In this document: positions 58,265 to 64,000 of the stretch, one piece after another | Position numbering within the stretch: the first letter of the stretch is position 1 | Layout: each line of letters begins with the position of its first letter | Origin: Companilactobacillus insicii | GTDB lineage: Bacteria > Bacillota > Bacilli > Lactobacillales > Lactobacillaceae | Length of the DNA: 64,000 bases | Assembly: GCF_003946015.1 (NCBI RefSeq) | Contig: NZ_RHNU01000011.1 | Coordinates: 1 to 64,000, forward strand | Direction: 5' to 3' | Notes under the pieces: model-generated | What the model was told of the DNA's origin: nothing | What the model saw: the letters and a program-made list of their open reading frames with translations, nothing else | Databases searched by the model: none | Program-made: the position numbers and the translations under genes

Positions 58265-59260
58265 ATGTCAATAATTTCAATGGACAAAGTAACAAAACAA
58301 AATAATGGTAACTACGATTTAAAAAATATCACTCTGAATATTGATGCAAACTCAAAAATTGGAATTAAACTACCCCCTACTATTACAAAAACACTGTTTG
58401 GAATAATAAAGGGAATCATCCCTATCTCGAGTGGAAGTATAACTAGAGAAACAAATTCCATCGTCTATGGACTCAATGATGACGGATTATATGAATCGTA
58501 TTCCGTTAAGAAATATCTAAAACTATTTCAAAAGATTTTTAATTCTGATGTAAGTATCTCTGATAACCTTCAAGAATTCTCGTTAGAAGATGTCGAGAAT
58601 ACAAAAATCAAAGAACTATCAAAAGATCAAAAAAGACGAGTTAGCTTGTTTCGCATGTTTATATCATCTTCAAAACTCATGCTTATTGAAAGTCCCTTAA
58701 CTAACTTAACTGATGAAGGAATTGAGTTATATTTAAAAGCCGTTGAATTTGTCAGAAAATCTGGCATAACAATTCTCTTTACATCATATTATATGGAGGA
58801 ATTACTACTGTTAAGCGATGAGATTTATCGTTATAACGAACATACTGGACTTGAAAAAACCGATGTCGTTAATGAACCCAGCGCCGTTTCTACTGATGAC
58901 AAAACAGATAAGTTTCAACCACAAAAGAACTTTAAAGTTGCCTGTAAGCTAGCCGATAAAACGATTTTTTTCAATCCAGATGAAATTGACTTCATAGAAA
59001 GTATAAATTCGGTAAGTAATATTCGTATCGGTGATGAATACTACCCTTCATTGTTGACCATGAATGAATTGGAACAAAAGCTCGAAAGCTTCGGCTTTTA
59101 TCGTTGTCATCGTTCTTATTTAGTGAATCTGCAACGTATCTCTGAACTCATAAGTTACTCGAGAAATAGTTATACTCTAATTCTCAAAGGACCCACAAAA
59201 GAAAAATTACCATTGTCCAGAGCAAAAATGGAAACTTTAAGAAAATTAATTGGAGCATAA
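58265..59260 (+). CDS. degenerate ABC-ATPase domain fused to LytTR DNA-binding domain
   Basis: ATG at 58265 is used (AAAGTGAG 9 bp before); a GTG at 58253 is inside that site. In the 331-residue protein, residues 1-200 follow the ABC-ATPase order but are inactive-looking: the Walker A place reads IGIKLPPTITKT without GKS/T, the signature is ELSKDQKRRVSLFRM instead of LSGGQ, and Walker B reads LMLIESPL without the DE pair. After a polar linker (about 200-225), residues 230-331 are a clear LytTR domain (FYRCHRSYLVNLQRI; YTLILKG; LPLSRAKM). The protein probably binds DNA and uses the dead ATPase as a protein- or ligand-sensing module. It precedes an ABC ATPase-permease pair and likely controls it. 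Confidence 0.85.
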   Translation: MSIISMDKVTKQNNGNYDLKNITLNIDANSKIGIKLPPTITKTLFGIIKGIIPISSGSITRETNSIVYGLNDDGLYESYSVKKYLKLFQKIFNSDVSISDNLQEFSLEDVENTKIKELSKDQKRRVSLFRMFISSSKLMLIESPLTNLTDEGIELYLKAVEFVRKSGITILFTSYYMEELLLLSDEIYRYNEHTGLEKTDVVNEPSAVSTDDKTDKFQPQKNFKVACKLADKTIFFNPDEIDFIESINSVSNIRIGDEYYPSLLTMNELEQKLESFGFYRCHRSYLVNLQRISELISYSRNSYTLILKGPTKEKLPLSRAKMETLRKLIGA

Positions 59261-59271
59261 CGATGGAATAA

Positions 59272-59313
59272 CGCACAACTCGGCCATTATCTGCCACAGT
59301 TGGGCGATTTTTT
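59272..59313 (+). terminator. terminator after the LytTR fusion gene
   Basis: CGCACAACT pairs with AGTTGGGCG (one mismatch) and is followed by a T6 run. Confidence 0.65.
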
Positions 59314-59373
59314 AATACATTTATTTCATTATCTTCTAACATAAATCTCGTAAACAACGAAAGGGAGAAGATA

Positions 59374-60228
59374 ATGACTCAACTGGAAACAATCAGTGTT
59401 AAACATCTATCGAAACAATTTAAGAATCAAACTGCTTTAAGGGATATAAGTTTTAGTATTAAGTCCGGTGAAATATTCGGTTTCTTAGGACCATCTGGTG
59501 CAGGTAAAACTACTACTATAAAGATTCTCACGGGACAAATGCATCCTAGTGATGGTTTTGCATCTGTACTTGGCGTTCCAACTGAAAAAATAAATGAGCA
59601 TATCTATGAACAGATAGGTATTGTTACCCATAACAGTGGTATATACGATAAATTATCGGTGTACAAAAACTTAGAAATATTCACTAAACTATTAAACGTT
59701 AAAAAATCCAAAATTGATGAAATCCTTAAACAAGTCGGATTATTTAAAGATCGGAAAAAAATTGCCGGAAAACTATCACAGGGTATGCGCCAAAGACTAG
59801 TGTTAGCAAGAGCTGTATTGCACAATCCTAAGGTACTTTTTCTAGACGAACCAACTAGTGGCCTGGATCCAAGTACTCAAATAGAAATTCACAGACTAAT
59901 CAAGTCCTTAAGAGATAACGGCACTGCAATCTTTTTAACAACCCACAATATGGAAGAAGCCGACAAATTATGCGACCGTCTGGCCTTACTAAATGACGGA
60001 AAGATTGTTGAAACTGGTACTCCCAGAGAAATAAGATTAAATCATAATAAGAAAAAGCGTTACAAAATTCTGCTTAAAGATGACAGCGAATTTACTTTGT
60101 CGCAATCTGAAGAAACAACGCAAAAGATCAATTGGTGGATGACTAACAATGAACTAGTAACCATTCATTCATGCGAACCAACATTAGAAACAGTGTTCTT
60201 AGAAGTTACTGGGAGGGAATTAATTTGA
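59374..60228 (+). CDS. ABC transporter ATP-binding protein (exporter type)
   Basis: This 284-residue ATPase has an intact catalytic set: Walker A GPSGAGKTTT, signature LSQGMRQRLVLARAV, Walker B VLFLDEPTSGLD and H-loop TTHNMEEAD. The C-terminal extension (about 220-284) is usual for NatA/DrrA-type exporters. It works with the permease whose TTG start overlaps its stop codon by 4 bp (TTGA). AAAGGGAG precedes the ATG. The export substrate is unknown; sodium, drugs or peptides are family examples. The active NBD here contrasts with the dead one in the upstream regulator. Confidence 0.93.
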   Translation: MTQLETISVKHLSKQFKNQTALRDISFSIKSGEIFGFLGPSGAGKTTTIKILTGQMHPSDGFASVLGVPTEKINEHIYEQIGIVTHNSGIYDKLSVYKNLEIFTKLLNVKKSKIDEILKQVGLFKDRKKIAGKLSQGMRQRLVLARAVLHNPKVLFLDEPTSGLDPSTQIEIHRLIKSLRDNGTAIFLTTHNMEEADKLCDRLALLNDGKIVETGTPREIRLNHNKKKRYKILLKDDSEFTLSQSEETTQKINWWMTNNELVTIHSCEPTLETVFLEVTGRELI

Positions 60229-60947
60229 ACTTATCAATTAGAAAAATAAGTGCCATTTTACAACTAAAACTACAATCAATTATCACAAATGTATCTATTA
60301 TGGTTGCTCCACTACTAGCTATCGGATTTGTATTGATAATGAAAATATCTATGCCTAAAGCCGTCATGACGGGAGCGTTTCTATTAAGCTTTGGCGTTTT
60401 GTTCAACTCAATCATGGGTGGAATTATGATGGGGAGCTATCCTCTTGCTGAGGAAAAAGAAAAGAATACACTGAGAGTACTTATGACATCATCTGTTAAT
60501 GGTGCTGAATTCATAATTGGTAGTATTATTCCATCAATATTAATGATTATTCTGGTTAACATTATTTTAGTGCCAATAGCTGGAGTTGCTATGAGTAAGA
60601 TCAATTGGCCAATTTATCTTATTTACACTACTTTAAGTGGATTCATCAGCATAATGATTGGATATATCGTTGGTATATATTCGAAGAATCAAATGCAAGC
60701 TGGAAATATTAGTATGCCTATTCTTCTAATATTCACTATGACCCCTATGTTCCAAATGATTAATAAAACCATCGCCAATATTGCATCATTCGCATATTCT
60801 GGTACGATTATTAATTTTATAAATAACATGCTTACAAAAAGTTATTCAGCTAACTTCAAAGATATAGCTGTTCTTACAATATGGACCGTTTTAAGTATCT
60901 TAATATTTATTTACGCTTATACAAAACACGGTTTAGATTCTGAATAA
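60225..60947 (+). CDS. ABC-2 type transporter permease
   Basis: Start is TTG at 60225, with GGGAGGG 7 bp before it; longer in-frame starts fall inside the ATPase gene. The 240-residue protein has six helices in the ABC-2 pattern (first helix IMVAPLLAIGFVLIM; AEEKEKNTLRVLMTSSVNGAEF between helices 2 and 3, the typical coupling-helix sequence). One permease of this size would work as a homodimer with the ATPase dimer. It is convergent to the WxL gene, with a bidirectional terminator between. Confidence 0.9.
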   Translation: MNLSIRKISAILQLKLQSIITNVSIMVAPLLAIGFVLIMKISMPKAVMTGAFLLSFGVLFNSIMGGIMMGSYPLAEEKEKNTLRVLMTSSVNGAEFIIGSIIPSILMIILVNIILVPIAGVAMSKINWPIYLIYTTLSGFISIMIGYIVGIYSKNQMQAGNISMPILLIFTMTPMFQMINKTIANIASFAYSGTIINFINNMLTKSYSANFKDIAVLTIWTVLSILIFIYAYTKHGLDSE

Positions 60948-60960
60948 ACATGGCAAAATA

Positions 60961-61024
60961 AAAGTCCGCTGTGGTAGAGCCTTGAGATTGTTACTCAAGA
61001 CGGTACTCACAGCAGACTTTTTTC
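60961..61024. terminator. bidirectional terminator between ABC permease and WxL genes
   Basis: Outer 13-bp arms AAAGTCCGCTGTG/CACAGCAGACTTT (one mismatch) and an inner CTTGAG/CTCAAG hairpin, with T6 run. Confidence 0.8.
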
Positions 61025-61041
61025 GCTTTTTAAGGTGATAA

Positions 61042-63534
61042 TCACAGTGTATCTGTTATAGACCAAGTTATTTGACCATTATATTGACCAGCTTTACTGT
61101 TAGCAGGTACTCGTAGTTTCCACTTATTTATTCCGATATATTTACTTAAATCAAGATCCTGATAAGATCCGCTGAAACCATCAGAATCAATTGGTAATGA
61201 TTCTCGACCTAGTGGCTTCCAAAGATCTTCATCGTTTTTAGATTGATTGAATAACAGCACAGTGCTGCCATCTTGAACGAGTTTATTATCGGCACCAGCA
61301 ATAGCATTGTCGCCATCATTATCATATGCAACTCCTACTTGAAATGCAGTGTCAGCAACATGAGTAATCCGTAAATTACCGGTTGTGCTGATGTTTGTTA
61401 GAAGACGCTCAAGATTAGCACTGTTGACAGTTCCAAAGTCAATTTTTGACGGGACTTCAGTAATGGCTGTGGTTTGTGGTGGATCTTGAATATCAACGAT
61501 TGCTGGTTGTTCGACATCCATTCGTGTAGTTAATGCAGTATTGCCATCAAGGGCATACAAGAGGTCAGCAGAATTTTCAGTGACCCTTTTCGTAACACCA
61601 GTAACTTTGGCCTTGAAAGTGACAGTATAAGTTTGATTGTTCCGGAGTGCTCCCATTGGAACGTCCATAGTATTATAACTGCTACCATTCCAAGAGACAC
61701 TGTTAGGAACTAATTCCAGTCCGTCATTAGCTTCGAATTTGTTATAAAAGTATGAATTGCTAACAATGCTGGAACCATTGCTGATAAAATCCACTTTGAA
61801 ATCGATAATATCATCTTTTTGAGCAATGACCCTGTTAGTAAAGACTCCATTAGGATCAGTAGTTTCATTTCTTAACAGTTCTGTAAAGCGATATTTAAAT
61901 TTAGGAATTTGCACGGGAATCTTAACGCTGTCAGTCAGAGTCATGGTGTCAGTCTGGCCGGCATTATGTCCAGATACATTGGCCTTATTAGTTAGGTTAC
62001 CGTTGGTATCTAAATTATAAGGAGCTGTATTATCAATTTTGGCAATGAAAGTAAGCTTGTACGCTGTTTTCCCATCAATTGTAGAATTGGGATCGTAATC
62101 GATTAAGTTACCACTAGGCGTCGGTATGTCAGCTGAAGAAACAAACGTTAATCCCGCTGGCAGTGCATCTAGAATCCGTTTTATTACCCAGCTTGATTGG
62201 TAGCCATCATCTTGAACATAGATATCAAATTGTAATTTGTCGTTGACTTGATTAGTACCATCACTGGAGGTTAAATTTTGATAGGTTAATTTCATAGTTG
62301 GAATGGCATAGCCAGCAATTGCTGCTCCAATTTTAGAAACAAACTTTTCAACCTTTCCCGGAGTAGACGATGTCTGAGGCCATCTTAATGTATAAGCAGA
62401 ATCTTGCTTGCCATCAGAATCAACGACATCAAAACCATTGTCCAAGTGTAAAAGATCCTTACCTGGTAAAGCATTGGTATCACCATTTTGAGTGTCATTA
62501 GGTGACGATGACCAAGGCAGACTAGGGTTAGTGATAGGGGAAGCACTGCCGCTTCCGGACCGGCCTTTAACGCTCCAGTTACCAGGGTTAGTCAAAGTTC
62601 GACCCATAAAGTCTTTGAAACCACCATCAACATCGTTAGTAATTAATAGTTTTGATGCCGGAGTATATTCACTACCACTCTCGAGGTATAAGCCTTTTTT
62701 ATCACCGATAGCAAACATAGGAACGTTATCGACCGTGTCTATTAAATTGTTATTGGGATTAAGTCCTGTATCCTCACCGTAAAAGGTCTGATATTGAGCA
62801 TTGCCGTTAGGATTGTAGACATATAATTCACGCCAGACGATTGGGGATCCACTAGGGTCAGGACGTAAAACTATTTGAACAAAAATCGACTTCTTGCCAA
62901 AATAACCCACCAATTTATATACGGGACGATTATTTTCATCTGTTCCTGTGTAAAACAATTTGCTCTCTTTATTTGAAGAAGCGAAAGCCTCTAAGTTAGC
63001 TAGGACATTCATATCTTTGTAGAAATACGATTCTTGTAGACCGCTTATTAAGGCGAAATCGATTGAGGTATCGGAAGCTCGTTCAGGATGTCCACCAGTA
63101 CCAATGTAGGAACTCTCCCCTTGATGTAAGATTCCATAATAAGTACCATTGTTATTTAAAAAAATATTTATTTTTGAGTTATTAATTGACGGAGCAGTTG
63201 TATTAGTACCTAATCTAACGTTATCTGTCGTGCTCGTTAGTGTTATAGTTTTATCTCCAGCCGTAACCTTACCGTTGGCATTACGAGCGGAACCAAAAGT
63301 ATAACCAAGTGAAACATTATCCCCAATTGGAATTTCTCCGATTTGATTAGCTGGTGTACTTCGTTGTAATTTCCAATTAGTGATACCATCGTATTTCGCC
63401 ATAACATTGGCAGCCGTGTTGACAGCATCAGATGAGACGGCATCGATAGTTGTAGAGCGACTAAAAATCAAAAACATAATTAGGCCCATAAAAGACGCCA
63501 GAAATACTTTTGAGATCATTTTAATGACTTTCAT
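61042..63534 (-). CDS. WxL-domain cell-surface protein
   Basis: The ATG at 63534 has AAGGGGG 6 bp before it; a start 36 bp upstream is rejected. The 830-residue exported protein has a signal peptide (KVIKMISKVFLASFMGLIMF...) with cleavage probably near residue 33. A long lectin-like N-terminal half (about 50-320) is followed by repeated DUF11/isopeptide-like beta domains (about 400-700; DTMTLTDSVKIPVQIPKF). The C-terminal WxL domain (about 710-830) has the two hallmark tryptophans in NKWKLRVPANSKAG and GQITWSITDTL. WxL domains attach non-covalently to peptidoglycan. There is no LPXTG. A cre site is upstream. No DUF916 partner is adjacent. Confidence 0.88.
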   Translation of the reverse strand: MKVIKMISKVFLASFMGLIMFLIFSRSTTIDAVSSDAVNTAANVMAKYDGITNWKLQRSTPANQIGEIPIGDNVSLGYTFGSARNANGKVTAGDKTITLTSTTDNVRLGTNTTAPSINNSKINIFLNNNGTYYGILHQGESSYIGTGGHPERASDTSIDFALISGLQESYFYKDMNVLANLEAFASSNKESKLFYTGTDENNRPVYKLVGYFGKKSIFVQIVLRPDPSGSPIVWRELYVYNPNGNAQYQTFYGEDTGLNPNNNLIDTVDNVPMFAIGDKKGLYLESGSEYTPASKLLITNDVDGGFKDFMGRTLTNPGNWSVKGRSGSGSASPITNPSLPWSSSPNDTQNGDTNALPGKDLLHLDNGFDVVDSDGKQDSAYTLRWPQTSSTPGKVEKFVSKIGAAIAGYAIPTMKLTYQNLTSSDGTNQVNDKLQFDIYVQDDGYQSSWVIKRILDALPAGLTFVSSADIPTPSGNLIDYDPNSTIDGKTAYKLTFIAKIDNTAPYNLDTNGNLTNKANVSGHNAGQTDTMTLTDSVKIPVQIPKFKYRFTELLRNETTDPNGVFTNRVIAQKDDIIDFKVDFISNGSSIVSNSYFYNKFEANDGLELVPNSVSWNGSSYNTMDVPMGALRNNQTYTVTFKAKVTGVTKRVTENSADLLYALDGNTALTTRMDVEQPAIVDIQDPPQTTAITEVPSKIDFGTVNSANLERLLTNISTTGNLRITHVADTAFQVGVAYDNDGDNAIAGADNKLVQDGSTVLLFNQSKNDEDLWKPLGRESLPIDSDGFSGSYQDLDLSKYIGINKWKLRVPANSKAGQYNGQITWSITDTL

Positions 63535-63632
63535 TTTATCCCCCTTGGCAAAATAAAAATTGGTTACCAAACAATCTTTTATTTATAGCGTTAGTTAAAT
63601 ATGTCATCTCCAGAAATAAACACAGTATTTAT

Positions 63633-63646
63633 TGTTACCGCTTTCA
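63633..63646. promoter_or_regulatory. cre site upstream of the WxL gene
   Basis: On the minus strand TGAAAGCGGTAACA matches the cre consensus TGWNANCGNTNWCA at all 14 positions. It lies about 100 bp before the WxL start, so CcpA control of this surface protein is likely. Confidence 0.7.
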
Positions 63647-63751
63647 ATTAATATACTAATTATACCCCATAATGAATATATTCATAAGCTATATATATTC
63701 ATGGTGTTTATTGTACAAATTGAATTATGTACAATTGAGGAAAAGATGCGC

Positions 63752-63770
63752 GTCTGGGACAAAACTCTAG
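63752..63770 (+). repeat. 19-bp intergenic repeat, copy 2 (GTCTGGGACAAAACTCTAG)
   Basis: Identical to the complement of 57-75. After it the sequence continues into an AT-rich stretch with a 6-bp stem. The two copies flank the whole window in inverted orientation. Confidence 0.6.
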
Positions 63771-63825
63771 GCTTTAAATATGCAGCATAAACGTGGAACA
63801 GAACATAGCATTTTCCGCTTAAATC

Positions 63826-63867
63826 AAAAGGCACCAGCAATCCAAAGTCGGATTACTGGTGCCTTTT
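63826..63867. terminator. terminator after the partial Fur-family gene
   Basis: AAAAGGCACCAGCAATCC pairs with GGATTACTGGTGCCTTTT with one mismatch; both flanks are A/T runs. Confidence 0.8.
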
Positions 63868-63906
63868 GCATTAATGCTCGAAAGTTAAACGCGTTTTACT
63901 GTGCTC

Positions 63907-64000
63907 TCACTTCATTTTAGCTGCACACTCAGGACACAGTCCATAAATCTCGATGGCATGAGACTCAACTTCACAACCAGGCAATTGATCAGTAAAAAAG
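63907..64000 (-). CDS. Fur-family regulator, 3' end only
   Basis: The last 30 codons of a gene entering from the right edge read FFTDQLPGCEVESH, then AIEIYGLCPECAAKMK and stop TGA. The IYGLCPEC ending is the second CxxC zinc pair at the C-terminus of Fur/Zur/PerR proteins, the same as in the complete gene at 20010 (GLCPECQVKLG). It is therefore a second Fur-family member; since Zur-like boxes occur 10 kb away at 53594-53665, Zur is one possibility. The rest lies outside the window. Confidence 0.75.
   Translation of the reverse strand, partial: FFTDQLPGCEVESHAIEIYGLCPECAAKMK

Larger units (their letters stand above)
63535..63906. other. intergenic region between WxL gene and Fur-family gene
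   Basis: This 372-bp stretch has no gene. It holds the WxL promoter region with a cre site, the second copy of the 19-bp repeat, a short stem (GTGGAA/TTCCGC, about 63793-63818), and a bidirectional terminator. Confidence 0.6.

Noticed and set aside
62492-62782. 96-codon plus-strand frame inside the WxL gene
   Set aside because: Antisense shadow; the WxL protein on the minus strand is continuous and domain-complete here.
1-64000. tRNA, rRNA, CRISPR array, insertion sequence, prophage
   Set aside because: Looked for cloverleaf-like clusters, regularly spaced repeats, transposase or integrase motifs; none was found.

Overview
The window reads as a chromosomal segment of a low-GC Lactobacillaceae bacterium. 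Lactic-acid-bacterial hallmarks include tandem C69 dipeptidases, a WxL surface protein, an iron-sulfur L-serine dehydratase pair, an LCP cell-wall protein, PTS genes with catabolite (cre) sites, and AAGGAG-type ribosome sites throughout. Gene content and base composition fit the Companilactobacillus (former L. alimentarius/farciminis) group best, but the genus is an inference from memory. No rRNA, tRNA, CRISPR array, transposase or phage gene was seen.

Layout. 1-8 kb: manganese import (mntH with a usp), a divergent DtxR-type regulator, a ClbS/DfsB protein, serine dehydratase sdaAB, then an M20 amidohydrolase and an MFS transporter that are both broken by single-base frameshifts. 8-16.4 kb: a membrane diguanylate cyclase, a 170-bp highly structured palindromic element, two dipeptidases, an isochorismatase-like hydrolase, arsC, an LCP protein, and a thioredoxin divergent from a CsoR/CstR-family regulator with one matching operator in front of each gene. 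16.4-28 kb: an EamA transporter, RlmA, two VIT metal transporters divergent from a Fur-family regulator, a two-component system, an oxalate-CoA-ligase-like enzyme with a sulfonate-type ABC permease and ATPase, an XRE regulator and two histidine phosphatases.

28-51 kb is an accessory catabolic island, nearly all on the minus strand. It holds three modules. (i) A GntR-controlled eight-gene operon of the EF_0829-EF_0839 type: amidohydrolase, PLP lyase DgaE, stand-alone PRD protein, SFCGSGGAGA protein, DUF4312/4311/4310, aldolase DgaF. It looks like an uncharacterised transporter plus a sugar-acid breakdown route. (ii) A sugar-acid locus: MFS transporter, two KduD-like dehydrogenases, a D-2-hydroxyacid dehydrogenase, a mutarotase-like protein, an isomerase, KDG kinase, hexulose-phosphate synthase and isomerase, KDPG aldolase, and a FadR-type regulator. 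(iii) A PTS operon: BglG-type regulator with IIA, IIB, UlaA-type IIC, a small TPR protein, a class II aldolase, and a kinase-deoxyribose-phosphate-aldolase fusion. Five carbon-carbon lyases lie within 19 kb, all feeding C3 units to glycolysis. Related histidine phosphatase genes bracket modules i and ii, and the distal copy carries an in-frame stop.

51-64 kb: an orphan sulfonate-type binding protein, an acyltransferase, a zinc-binding lipoprotein under two Zur-like boxes, pyruvate phosphate dikinase with a CcpN-type regulator, a degenerate ABC-ATPase/LytTR fusion next to an ABC exporter, a WxL protein, and the 3' end of a second Fur-family gene.

The best candidates for something undescribed are the DUF4310-4312/PRD/SFCGSGGAGA operon as a possible PTS-like permease, the 170-bp structured element, the kinase-DeoC fusion, the thioredoxin-linked regulator lacking its second sensing cysteine, and the dead-ABC/LytTR fusion.
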